A DNA stretch of 64,000 nucleotides from RYN-230 sp963841695 (GTDB lineage: Bacteria; Actinomycetota; Actinomycetes; Streptosporangiales; Streptosporangiaceae): assembly GCA_963841695.1 (NCBI GenBank), contig CAWJDQ010000014.1, positions 1 through 64,000 on the forward strand, in the 5' to 3' direction. Made by a program: the position numbers and the translations under genes. The notes beneath the pieces are model-generated. The model ran no database searches. It saw only the letters and a program-made list of their open reading frames with translations, and was not told the DNA's origin. Shown piece after piece: positions 47,069 through 55,968 of this stretch (the stretch's first letter is position 1; each line of letters begins with the position of its first letter).

Positions 47069-48012
47069 GATGCATCGTCCCCGTTGCTGAAGTAATCCGC
47101 AGACCCGGCCGCGTAGGTCGCCGCGCCCAGGCGCAGCAACTCGGCGGCGACGTCGCGGCCGAGGCGTCCGGCCTCACCCGCGGGGGCGGTTGCGCTGGCT
47201 CGCAACGCCGACCCCCCGTCAAGCGCCGCCACAACCGCTCTCAGCTGCAGTATCTCCGTTCCGGCAGCATACGCACCTACCGGCGCGCTGCAGCCGGCCG
47301 CGCAATCCGGCCAGCACGGCCCGTTCCGCGGTGACCGCAGCCCGGCTGGCCGGGTCGTCCACCTGGGCCAGCCACCCGGCCAGGTCGGTGTCGCCGGCCC
47401 GGCATTCCACCGCCAGCGCGCCCTGGCCGGGCGCCGGCAGCATCTCTTCCGGCTCGAAGATCTGGGTCACGGCGTCCAGCCGGCCGATCCGGGCCAGCCC
47501 GGCGCTGGCCAGCAGCACCGCGTCCAGCTCCCCGGACTCGACCTTGCCCAGCCGGGTACCGGCGTTCCCGCGCACGGGCACCGCCCGGATGTCGGGGCGC
47601 AGCAGCCGCAGCTGGGCCGCCCGGCGCGGTGACCCGGTGCCGACCGTGGCCCCGGGCGGCAGGTCGGCGAACTTGGCGCCGTCGCGCGGCGGCCAGCGCG
47701 TCGCGCGGGTCCTCCCGGGGCGGCACCGCGGCCAGCACCAGCCCGGGGGCCGGGGCGACCGGAAGGTCCTTGAGCGAGTGCACGGCCAGGTCAACCTGGC
47801 CGGCCAGCAAGGTGCTCCCGCAGCGCACTGGCGAACACGCCGGTGCCGCCGATCTGGGCCAGTTCAGCCCGGGTCACATCGCCGAACGTGGTCATCCCGA
47901 CCAGCTCTACGCTGACCCCGGTGCGCTCGGTAATCAGCCGGGCCACCTGGCCGGACTGGGCCATGGCCATCGGGCTCTTGCGGGTGCCGAGCCGCAGCGG
48001 CGGCCTGCTCAC
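47065..48012 (-). CDS. hemC: Porphobilinogen deaminase (frameshifted)
   Basis: Polymerises four porphobilinogen to hydroxymethylbilane. Start 48012 overlaps the hemA stop (GTGA). Segments: LRLGTRKSPMAMAQSGQVAR, MTTFGDVTRAELAQIGGTGV, LLAGQVDLAVHSLKDLPVAP (K/D catalytic), TVGTGSPRRAAQLRLLRPDI, VPVRGNAGTRLGKVESGELD and EMLPAPGQGALAVECRAGDT. After a shift, GCSAPVGAYAAGTEILQLRA holds the cysteine that carries the dipyrromethane cofactor. It ends YFSNGDDAS at TGA 47065. About 315 residues. Confidence 0.9.
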
Positions 48013-49414
48013 GTATCGTCCTCCTGCCTGCGTGCTGCGTCGGGCGGCGCGCTTGATGCGCCAGCATCGGCCAGCGTCACCGCCGCGACCACCGCCGGGT
48101 CGAGATCGAACAGGACCCGCAGCGCGTCCTCGTAGGCGTCGCCGCCGGGGGATCCGGCCAGCTCCTTGACCCGCACCGTCGGCGCGTGCAGCAACTTGTC
48201 CACTACCCGGCGCATGGCCCGTTCCACCTCACCGAGGCGTGCGGTGATCGGCCGGCAGCCGCCCGGCCAGCCGGGCCAGCTCGGCGTCCACCACCTGGGC
48301 CGCCTTGGCCCGCAGCGCGACCACGGTGGGCGCGACCCGGGCCGCGTGCACCGCGGACACGCGGGCCGCGAACTCCTCGGCGACGATGGCCCGGACCGCG
48401 CTGACGTCCGCGTCCCGGGTGGCCAGCCCGGCCAGTTCCGGGGCGTCCCGGCGCCGGCCGGGAGGTCCCCGAGCGTGTCCAGGCCGACCAGGTCCGCCCC
48501 GGGCAGGCCGGCCACGGCCGGGTCCACGTCGCGGGGCATGGCCAGGTCGAGCAGGACCAGCGGGCGGCCGGGCTGCCCGCGCCTGGCCAGCGCCCCGGCG
48601 ACCAGGTCCGCGCCGATCACCACGCCCGCGGCGCCGGTGCAGGAGATGACCAGGTCGGCCTCGGCGACCGGCCCGGCCAGGCCGGTGAGGTCGGCGACGG
48701 TGCCGCCGACCGCCGCGGCCAGCCGCCCGGCCCGGTCGGCGGTGCGGTTGGCGACCACGATGTGCGCCGCGCCCATCCGGGCCGCGGTGGTGGCGGCGAG
48801 CGAGCTCATCGAGCCGGCCCCGACGACCAGCACCCGCAGCCCGGCGAGCGGCCGGGACGGGTCGGGCGGCCGGCCGCCGGGGCCAGCCTGCCCCGCGCGA
48901 CCGCGATGCCGATGCTGACCAGGTTCGCGCCCGCCTGGTCGATGCCGGTCTCGGCGTGGGCCCGCCTGGCGGTGCGCAGCGCGAGCGTGCCCAGCTCACC
49001 CAGGCCCCGGCTGAGCGTGGCGTGCTCCCGGGCCACCGCCAGGGCCTGCCGGACCTGGCCGAGAATCTGGCTCTCGCCCACCACCATGGACTCCAGCCCG
49101 CAGGCCACCGCGAGCAGGTGCTGCACGGCCCGGTCCTCGTAGTGCACGTACAGGTTCGGGGTCAGCTCGCTGAGCGGGATGCCGGAGTGCCGGGCCAGCA
49201 GGTCGCAGATGGACGACACGCCGCCGTGGAACTTGTCCACCTCGGCGTAGACCTCCACCCGGTTGCAGGTTGACACCACGAACGTGCCGCCCACGTTCGG
49301 GGCCTGCGAGACGTCGCGGATCAGCTTGCTGAGCGTGTCACCGCTGACGACCGCCCGCTCCAGAACCGGGAGCGACGCGCTCTGATGGCTCAGGCCGACC
49401 ACGAGCACGCTCAT
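48009..49414 (-). CDS. hemA: Glutamyl-tRNA reductase (frameshifted)
   Basis: First enzyme of the C5 pathway: reduces glutamyl-tRNA to glutamate-1-semialdehyde with NADPH. MSVLVVGLSHQSASLPVLER, GGTFVVSTCNRVEVYAEVDK (catalytic Cys), LAVACGLESMVVGESQILGQ, then after a shift VLVVGAGSMSSLAATTAARM (NADPH Rossmann loop) and HIVVANRTADRAGRLAAAVG. The C-terminal dimerisation domain has EVERAMRRVVDKLLHAPTVR. About 467 residues; shifts near 48885, 48455 and 48250. The start overlaps the rex stop (ATGA). Heme level and redox state would control it through the rex promoter. Confidence 0.92.
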
Positions 49415-50120
49415 CGGCCCACCGCCTGGGCATCCTGCGGAACGCGCACCACCGACCTCCGCTGCGCGTGGAAGGCGAGGATCTGCAACTCGATGGACAG
49501 GTCAACCTTACGCACGTCTACGCCACCGGGCACATTAAGGACCACAGGCGCGAAGTTAAGGATGCTGGTCACCCCGGTCGCGACCAGCCGGTCGCAGACG
49601 GCCTGCGCGGTGCCCGCGGGCGTGGCGATGACGCCGATGGACACCCGGTGCCGGGCCACGACCTGCTCCATCTGGTCCACCTCCAGCACGGCGATGCCCG
49701 GCGATCTGGGTGCCGACCACCTCCGGGTCGCTGTCCAGCGACGGCCGCGATGCGGAACCCGCGGGAGGCGAACCCGCCGTAGTTGGCCAGCGCCCGCCCC
49801 AGGTTCCCGGCGCCGACGATGACCACCGGCCAGTCCTGGGTCAGCCCCAGCTCCCGCGATACCTGGTAGACCAGGTACTCCACGTCATACCCCACGCCCC
49901 GGGTGCCGTACGACCCCAGGTGGGACAGGTCCTTGCGGAGCTTGGCCGAGTTGACCCCGGCCGCGGCCGCGAGTTCCTCGCTCGACACGGTCGGGATGTC
50001 CTGCTCCGCGAACGCGTAGAGGACGCGCAGGTACACCGGGAGCCGGGCGATGGTGGCCTCCGGGATGCCCTGGCTGCCGTGGGCGGATCTGCCGTTCGCG
50101 GATACTGCACGCCGTGACAT
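49411..50120 (-). CDS. rex: Redox-sensing repressor Rex (frameshifted)
   Basis: NADH/NAD+-responsive repressor. ATG 50120, with AGGAG nine bases upstream. The winged helix is IPEATIARLPVYLRVLYAFA and TVSSEELAAAAGVNSAKLRK; DLSHLGSYGTRGVGYDVEYL is the Rex signature. The Rossmann domain has WPVVIVGAGNLGRALANYGG, then after a shift near 49735 LEVDQMEQVVARHRVSIGVI, ATPAGTAQAVCDRLVATGVT and SILNFAPVVLNVPGGVDVRK. About 236 residues. In S. coelicolor Rex controls its own rex-hem operon; the same operon and an upstream operator are present here. Confidence 0.93.
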
Positions 50121-50217
50121 GCGCCGACGCTCCTGAGGGATCGACCTGCACTGGTGAACCTGCACTGGTGAACTGAACGGGGGGCTGCCCAGAAGCCCGA
50201 CGAAAGGGTTGCGGTCT

Positions 50218-50522
50218 TCAACCGTACGCTCTTGTGAACGTTTGCACAAAGTCGGCCGGCCCGCCGCTCCCGGGGCGCGCCGGAACGGGATCACCGCGGT
50301 CAGCGCCGCCCGCAGGCGTTCCTCGCTGACCCGCCAGAAATCGTGCTGGACCCCGTCGATGAGGGTAACCGGGATCTTGTCCCAGTACTCCCGCATATCC
50401 GCGTCTGACCTGGTGATGTCCCGTTCCTCCCAGGGCACGCCGAGGTCCGCGGCGACCGTCGCGATCACCTCCCGCGCCGTGTCGCACAGGTGGCAGCCGG
50501 GCCGGGAAAGCAGGGTGATCAC
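50218..50522 (-). CDS. Glutaredoxin-like protein (CxxC), overlapping the Rex operator
   Basis: ITLLSRPGCHLCDTAREVIA holds a CHLC redox motif at the N-terminus; WEERDITRSDADMREYWDKI and PVTLIDGVQHDFWRVSEERL (cis-Pro in IPVTL) complete a short thioredoxin fold of about 80 residues. No stop follows in the same frame: it stays open straight into rex. A different frame, reached by one indel in the 50270-50285 region, ends at TGA 50218. I take the latter as the end, since an in-frame glutaredoxin-Rex fusion is not known to me. The Rex operator at 50232-50249 lies in its 3' part. Confidence 0.7.
50232..50249. promoter_or_regulatory. Rex operator (ROP)
   Basis: TTGTGAACGTTTGCACAA matches the Rex consensus TTGTGAA-n4-TTCACAA with one mismatch (TGCACAA). 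It lies 112 bases upstream of the rex start, which fits autoregulation of rex and the downstream hem genes when NADH falls. Confidence 0.85.
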
Positions 50523-50555
50523 GTGCGCGGCGGGGCGGCATCGGGCCGCCCCGGC

Positions 50556-52172
50556 TCAGGGGACCCGGCGCGGCGTCACCGCCGCGACCTTGGCCTGCCG
50601 CACGCCGAGCTCGATCACGTTGGTGGCCAGGACCAGCGGCCGCCGGCGGGACTCGAACTCGGCCACGTAGGGCCGCTCCTGGTGGCGGTCGTAGGCCGCC
50701 CGGTCGGTGTAGAGCTGGTAGAGAATTCTCTGCAACGGCGCGGACGGCACGCCGTGCACCACGTAGGCGAGCGTGTCCGGCTCCCCGGCCCGGACCTGTT
50801 CGACCACCTGATCGGCCAGCCGGTCGAACTCGTCCGCGCCGGCGTCCAGCAGCGTGTAGATGGCGATCCGGCCGTAGAGCCGGTCGGTGTCCACCGGGCC
50901 GCGCTGGCCATGGCCGGATCGATCACGTCAGCGATGGCGGGCAGCTGCATGCCGGTGGCAAACTCGATGTCCTGGCCGGGCGTCAGGCCCGGGGCTGGCC
51001 GCGCCGTTCGGGCCGCGGCCATGGCCGGCGGCACGCGCCCGGCCGGGTCACGCCCGGGGCCGCGGATCCGTTCGGCCGGAACAGCGGGTCGAAGGCGCCC
51101 GTGACCGGCTCGACCGGGTCGACCGGCGTCGGAAGCCTCCCGTATCCCCGTACTGGCCGCGGTAGCGGTCCCCGTAGGGATCGCCGCGGTCGTGCCCGCC
51201 GTACCCGGCGCCGCCCGTGTCGTCCGCGCCGCCGTACCCGGCGCCGCTGCGTCCTTCCGCGCCGCCGTACCCGGCGCCGCCTGCTCGTCCTCCCGCGGCC
51301 CGCCGTACCCGGCGCCGCCGGTGCCGCGCTGGCCGCCCGGTAATCCCCGGTCTCGTCGTACTCGCCGTTGACGTAGGCGGCGAAGGCCGCGCTGTCCTCG
51401 AAGTGGCGGTAGCCATCGCGGTACAGGTCCAGCGAGTCGTCGCCGCCGTAGCCGGGGTCGCTGTCCCGCGCCGGCGGGGCCGGCGGCCCCGCCGCGAAGC
51501 TGTGCCACGCGCACCCTGGCCGCCCGGCTGGCGGCCAGCCAGGCGAGCACCGCGGCGATCGCGGTCAGGGCCGGGTAGCCGGCGTTCGCGGGCAGGGTGG
51601 CCTGGAGCCCCTGGGTGGCCAGCGCGGCCAGGCCGGCCAGCGCCACCGCGGCCAGCGCGCCCCGCCACGCGGGGTCGCGGCGGCTGCGCAGCCCGGTGCT
51701 GGCCAGCGCCACGACCAGCGGTCACCGCCACGGCCACGGCGACCAGGGCCAGCAGGCCGAGCGGGAGGTAATCAAAGTGGTCCCGGGCGGCGGGCCACTT
51801 CTGGCTGAACGGCTGGGCGCTGAGCAGGTCCGTGGCCAGGATCACAGCGGCCACCACGAACAGCGCGGCCAGCAGCAGCCGCGCGGCGAACCGCGCGACC
51901 AGGCCCCTGGCCGCCAGCTCGGCCATGCCCCAGGCCAGCGCCAGCGGGGCGACCAGCGCCGCGCCGAGCTGGGTGGCGCGGAACGTGGTGGGCACGAAGC
52001 CGCGCCGGTAGCCGGCCGCCTGCGCCGCCAGCCCGACGGTCAGCCCGGCCAGGGCGATGACCCAGGCCACCATGTCCACCCTGGGCCGCCGCACGCAGAG
52101 CCGGATGGCCAGGCCGGTACCGACCGCGGCGAGCACGGTCCCGGCCAGGGCAGCGACGAACGAAATAGACAT
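50556..52172 (-). CDS. Membrane protein with Gly/Tyr-rich linker and C-terminal ABM domain (frameshifted)
   Basis: Read across frames this is one protein of about 540 residues. N-terminal helices: ISFVAALAGTVLAAVGTGLA, DMVAWVIALAGLTVGLAAQA, TQLGAALVAPLALAWGMAEL, AARLLLAALFVVAAVILATD, FDYLPLGLLALVAVAVAVT and AALATQGLQATLPANAGYPA. A disordered stretch follows with repeated GAGYGG units and DSLDLYRDGYRH. The C-terminal 100 residues (TDRLYGRIAIYTLLDAGADE, YVVHGVPSAPLQRILYQLYT, RHQERPYVAEFESRRRPLVL) form an antibiotic-biosynthesis-monooxygenase (ABM) ferredoxin-like domain. Several indels. Function unknown; it lies upstream of glutaredoxin-rex-hem on the same strand. Confidence 0.6.
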
Positions 52173-52265
52173 TGCAGCCTATGGTGCACGACCGGCGGCC
52201 ATGATGCGGACCAGATCGACGACCAGCCCGCCCGGCGCCTGGTCCGCTTTGTAGACTCGGCAGGC

Positions 52266-53195
52266 ATGAGGCAGCTGCGGGACCAGCTTCCCGACGGCGC
52301 CAGAACCCTCCGGCTGCGCAGGTCCGCCCGGCTGCGCGGGGAACGGGCGGCGCTGGCCGGGGCCGCTTCCGCAGCGGTCGCCACGGTCATCCAGGCCCCG
52401 CCCCAGGCCGATCCCACGGCCGGCGCGTTCTTCGACGTGGACAACACGCTGATCCACGGCGCCTCCATCTACTACTTCGCCCGCGGGCTGGCCGCGCGGA
52501 AGATGTTCGGCCCGCGGGACCTGGCCCGGATCGTCTGGGGCCAGGTTGCCTTCCGGCTCCGGGGCGCGGAGAACGCCGAGCACATCGACGCGGCCCGCGA
52601 GGCCGCGCTCGCCTTCGTGGCCGGGCACAAGGTGGCCGACATCATCAGCCTGAGCGAGGAAATCTTCGACGAGACCATGGCCGACCGGGTCTGGGAGGGC
52701 ACCCGCGAGCTCGCCCAGGGCCACCTGCAGGCCGGCCAGCGGGTGTGGCTGGTCACCGCGACGCCGGTGGAGCTGGCCACGGTCATCTCCCAGCGGCTCG
52801 GGCCTGACCGGCGCGCTGGGCACGGTCGCGGAGTCGGTGGACGGCGTGTACACCGGCCGGCTGGTCGGCGGCCTGCTGCACGGCGAGGCCAAGGCCGCGG
52901 CGGTCGCCTCCCTCGCCGAGCGGGAGGGCTGGACCTGCAGCGCTGCTCCGCCTACAGCGACTCCAGCAACGACCTGCCCATGCTCCAGCTGGTCGGCCAC
53001 CCGCACGCGGTCAACCCGGACGGCGAGCTGCGCGCCGCAGCCCGGCAGCAGGGCTGGCCGGTGCATGATTTCCGGTCCGGCCGCAAGGCGACCCTGGTCG
53101 CGCTGCCGGCCGCGGCGGGGGCCGGGGCGGTGGCCGGCGGCATCGCCGCCGGGCTGGCCTTCCACCGGCGCCACCAGCGCAACACCGGGGGCTGA
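52266..53195 (+). CDS. HAD-superfamily IB phosphatase, SerB-like (frameshifted)
   Basis: ADPTAGAFFDVDNTLIHGAS has the HAD nucleophile motif DxDxT; YYFARGLAARKMFGPRDLAR and the cap helices follow; GQRVWLVTATPVELATVISQ is motif II (T). After shifts come DGVYTGRLVGGLLHGEAKAA (lysine motif III) and CSAYSDSSNDLPMLQLVGHP (motif IV), and PHAVNPDGELRAAARQQGWP completes the HAD-IB pattern. A C-terminal helix AGAGAVAGGIAAGLAFHRRH could anchor it to the membrane. About 310 residues, ATG 52266. Such proteins next to plsC-type acyltransferases may act in phospholipid turnover. Two indels (about 52805, 52937). Confidence 0.8.
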   Translation: MRQLRDQLPDGARTLRLRRSARLRGERAALAGAASAAVATVIQAPPQADPTAGAFFDVDNTLIHGASIYYFARGLAARKMFGPRDLARIVWGQVAFRLRGAENAEHIDAAREAALAFVAGHKVADIISLSEEIFDETMADRVWEGTRELAQGHLQAGQRVWLVTATPVELATVISQRLGPDRRAGHGRGVGGRRVHRPAGRRPAARRGQGRGGRLPRRAGGLDLQRCSAYSDSSNDLPMLQLVGHPHAVNPDGELRAAARQQGWPVHDFRSGRKATLVALPAAAGAGAVAGGIAAGLAFHRRHQRNTGG

Positions 53196-53259
53196 TCCGG
53201 CCCGCCAGCTAGACGGCCCGGCAGCTACACGGCCCGGCAGCTACACGGCCCGGCAGCTA
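53196..53259. repeat. 16-bp tandem repeat spanning the plsC stop codon
   Basis: Four tandem copies of a 16-base unit, CACGGCCCGGCAGCTA. The last two (53228-53243, 53244-53259) are identical, 53212-53227 differs by one base and the first is degenerate. The last copy contains the TAG stop of plsC on the minus strand; the array begins directly after the HAD gene stop. Confidence 0.8.
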
Positions 53260-54162
53260 ACCGAAGGCGGGGCCGCGCTCGGCGACCAGCTCGTCCAGCC
53301 GGGCCTGGATACTGCCGCGGACCGCAGCGGTCAGCCCGGCGACGACCGCCGGGTCCCGCCAGGCGCCCGCCGGGTACCCGGACGTGTCCACCGGCGCGCC
53401 GAAGTCGATGATCCACCGGGACGGCAGCGGCACCGCGCCCAGCGCGCCGAACCAGGGAAACAAGGGCGTGATCGGGAAATAGGGCAGCCGCAGCAGCCGG
53501 GCCAGCGGCCTGGCGTTGCCGACCATCGGGTAGATCTCCTCGGCGCCGACGATCGCGCAGGGCACGATGGGCACCCGGGCCCGGAGCGCGGTGACGGCGA
53601 ACCCGCCGCGGCCGAAACGGCGCAGCTGATACCGCTCGCTGAATGGCTTGCCGATGCCCTTGAACCCCTCGGGGAACACGCCGACCAGCTCCCCGTCCCG
53701 CAGCAGCCGGTCGGCGTTGGCGGGGCACGCCGGGGTGTGCCCGGCCCGCCGCGCCAGGTAGCCCAGGCCGGGGACCTCGTAGACCAGGTCGGCGCCGAGC
53801 AGGCGGAGGTTCCGGTGCTGGGGATGCTCGTCGTGCAGGCCGGCCTGCAGCATGATGGCGTCGACCGGGAGGACCCCGGAATGGTTGGCGACCACCAGCG
53901 CGGCCCCGGTGCCCGGCACGTTCTCCAGCCCGCGCATCTGCACCCGGAACCACTGCTGGTAGAGCAGCCGGGCCAGCGGGATCAGCAGCCGCGAGTTGAA
54001 CTCCGGGTCGAAGCCGAACTCGTCGACCTCGCCCTCGCCGGTGACCTGGCGCCGGGCGAACCCCGCCGCCTCGCGGAGCCGGGCACGCCAGTCACCGCGC
54101 TCGGGATGGGAACCGTCGAACACCCCGGGCGGAAGCTCCCCCGTGCTTCCCTGCCAGCCCAC
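53257..54162 (-). CDS. plsC: 1-Acyl-glycerol-3-phosphate acyltransferase family protein
   Basis: 301 residues, intact. The catalytic HX4D is in AALVVANHSGVLPVDAIMLQ; ELVGVFPEGFKGIGKPFSER is the second motif (FPEG, glycerophosphate binding), VPIVPCAIVGAEEIYPMVGN the later block. It would acylate lysophosphatidate or a related acceptor at the membrane. GTG at 54162. It converges on the HAD phosphatase, with the two stops 62 bases apart. Confidence 0.88.
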   Translation of the reverse strand: MGWQGSTGELPPGVFDGSHPERGDWRARLREAAGFARRQVTGEGEVDEFGFDPEFNSRLLIPLARLLYQQWFRVQMRGLENVPGTGAALVVANHSGVLPVDAIMLQAGLHDEHPQHRNLRLLGADLVYEVPGLGYLARRAGHTPACPANADRLLRDGELVGVFPEGFKGIGKPFSERYQLRRFGRGGFAVTALRARVPIVPCAIVGAEEIYPMVGNARPLARLLRLPYFPITPLFPWFGALGAVPLPSRWIIDFGAPVDTSGYPAGAWRDPAVVAGLTAAVRGSIQARLDELVAERGPAFG

Positions 54163-54240
54163 CGTCTCCCTCTCCCGCCGCGCCTGTCCGCCGCGCCCCG
54201 GGCCGGCCAGCAGATCACCCGCCGGGGCGCCGGCGCGGCC

Positions 54241-54339
54241 TTACTTCTTGTTGCGCCGCTGCACGCGGGTCTTCCGCAGCAGCTTGCGGTGCTTCTTCTT
54301 CGCCATGCGCTTGCGGCGCTTCTTGATGACAGAGCCCAC
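54241..54339 (-). CDS. 32-residue AURKAIP1-type ribosomal protein (bS22)
   Basis: GTG 54339 opens a 32-residue, extremely basic peptide: VGSVIKKRRKRMAKKKHRKL followed by LRKTRVQRRNKK. It matches the actinobacterial AURKAIP1/COX24 mini-protein, seen in mycobacterial ribosomes as bS22. It is strongly conserved among actinobacteria, usually beside a small HTH protein, as here. The ORF is below common length cut-offs. Confidence 0.88.
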   Translation of the reverse strand: MGSVIKKRRKRMAKKKHRKLLRKTRVQRRNKK

Positions 54340-54474
54340 GACACCACCCTCACTCGGGATTCAGGCAACCAGGCGCGGCGGTACTCGCCCGATGCCAAGC
54401 CGGCTGGGCCCACGCCAACGCCCCAGGGTACCTGCCCGGCACCCGCCCTGGTGCTGCGCCCTCGGGGAACCGGG

Positions 54475-54678
54475 TCAGCTCGCCGCGACGAACGACCCCT
54501 TCAGGTACCGGTTCACCGCCTGCTCGGGAACCCGGAACGACCGGCCCACCCGGATCGCCTCCAGCTCCCCCGAGTGCACCAGCCGGTAGACGGTCATCTT
54601 GGATACGCGCATGATCGAGGCCACTTCGGCCACGGTCAGGAACCTCACGTCACTAAGCGGAGTTTCGCCTGCAGCCAT
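54475..54678 (-). CDS. BldC-like/excisionase-family HTH protein
   Basis: 67 residues from ATG 54678, with GAGGG upstream. VRFLTVAEVASIMRVSKMTV, YRLVHSGELEAIRVGRSFRV and PEQAVNRYLKGSFVAAS form the MerR-like winged helix typical of excisionase-family proteins. It is a sequence relative of BldC at 34 kb but differs in the GHRRF segment, which here is GRSFRV. No integrase lies nearby, so a phage role is unlikely; the gene is a conserved partner of the bS22 mini-protein gene. Confidence 0.82.
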   Translation of the reverse strand: MAAGETPLSDVRFLTVAEVASIMRVSKMTVYRLVHSGELEAIRVGRSFRVPEQAVNRYLKGSFVAAS

Positions 54679-54801
54679 CTGCTTTTCCCTCTTCCGCACG
54701 GAGCCGAGTGCGCCTGGCCGGATTCAGCGCATCAGTCACCTCCGTCCCCAGCGTAAGTCTTGTGTGGAAAAGGGCAACCCTTGCGCGGGACGCGCTCTGG
54801 G

Positions 54802-55968
54802 TCACAGGCCCGGGAAAAGCCCGTGAGCGGGAAAGACGGCGCTGCGGGTGGCCATGATGGCCCGGTCGACGGCATCGCCGGGGTCGAATCCGGAGTCGAA
54901 CGGGACGAAATCCGCCGTGCCGCCGTCGGTCATCTGGTCGGGGGCGGGCACCCCGGTGCGGTCCAGCGTGTACTCCCGCCAGGGGGCGGGCGTGGCCAGC
55001 CCCGGGTCCAGCGGCCGGCCGGCCGCCACCGCGAGCAGGTGCGTCCAGGTCCGGGGCACGACCTCGACCACCTCGTAGCCGCCGCCGCCGGTGAGCAGCC
55101 AGCGGCCGCCCGCGACCTCGTGCGCGAGCTCGTGCAGGGCCTGGTGCGCGGCCCGCTGCCCGTCGAACGGTCAGCTCCAGATGGGCCAGCGGGTCGAGCC
55201 GGTGCGTATCGCAGCCGTGCTGGCTGACCAGGATCTCCGGGCGGAACGCGCGCAGCAGCGGGGGCACCACCGCGTGGAACGCGCGCAGCCAGCCCGCGTC
55301 GCCGGTCCCCGCGGGCAGCGCCACGTTGACCGCCGACGAGTCCGCATCGGGGCCGCCCGTGTCGCCGGGCAGGCCGGTCCCGGGGAACAGGGTCATCGGG
55401 TGCTCATGCAGGCTGATGGTCAGCACCCGCGGGTCGTCGTAGAAGGCGGCCTGGACGCCGTCCCCGTGGTGCACGTCGATGTCCACGTAGGCGATCCGGG
55501 CCGCGCCCTGGTCCAGCAGCCAGCGGATCGCGATGGCCGGATCGTTGTAGACGCAGAAGCCGCTGGCCGCGCGGCGCATGGCGTGGTGCAGGCCGCCGGC
55601 CACGTTGACCCCGTGCTCCGCCTGCCCGGACCACATGGCGGCGGCCGCGGCCAGGGTGGCCCCGGCCACCAGCGCCGAGGCCTCGTGCATGCCCGGGAAG
55701 ACCGGGTCGTCCGGGGTGCCCAGGCCGAACGACGGGTCGGGCGCGGCCCGGCGCACCGCCTCGATGTACGCGGCGTCGTGCACCAGCTCCAGCTGCTCCT
55801 GGGTGGCGGGCCGGGGGTGGCCAGGCTCACCCCGTCGGCGTCGAGCACCCCCATGGCGCGGGCCAGGGCCATGGTGAGCTCCACCCGGACCGGCGCCATC
55901 GGGTGCCCAGGCCCGAAGTCGTAGCCAGTCAGCCGGTCATCCCAGGCCACGTGCAGGGTGCAGGTCAT
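54802..55968 (-). CDS. acuC: Acetoin utilization/histone deacetylase-family protein AcuC (frameshifted)
   Basis: Zinc-dependent deacetylase family, proposed to deacetylate acetyl-CoA synthetase. ATG 55968 overlaps the proC stop. TLHVAWDDRLTGYDFGPGHP, LELVHDAAYIEAVRRAAPDP, NVAGGLHHAMRRAASGFCVY (active-site His pair), NDPAIAIRWLLDQGA, and IAYVDIDVHHGDGVQAAFYD (zinc ligands) are visible. After a second shift, WLLTGGGGYEVVEVVPRTWT is the final catalytic loop with Tyr. About 389 residues; shifts at about 55815 and 55172. Co-transcribed with proC. Confidence 0.88.

Noticed and set aside
54475..54678. Excisionase-like gene as a sign of an integrated mobile element
   Set aside because: No integrase, no att repeats and a conserved housekeeping neighbourhood (ribosomal mini-protein, plsC, proC).
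53990..54760. Plus-strand frame opposite plsC and the HTH gene
   Set aside because: No motifs, and it overlaps the highly conserved 32-residue ribosomal protein on the other strand.
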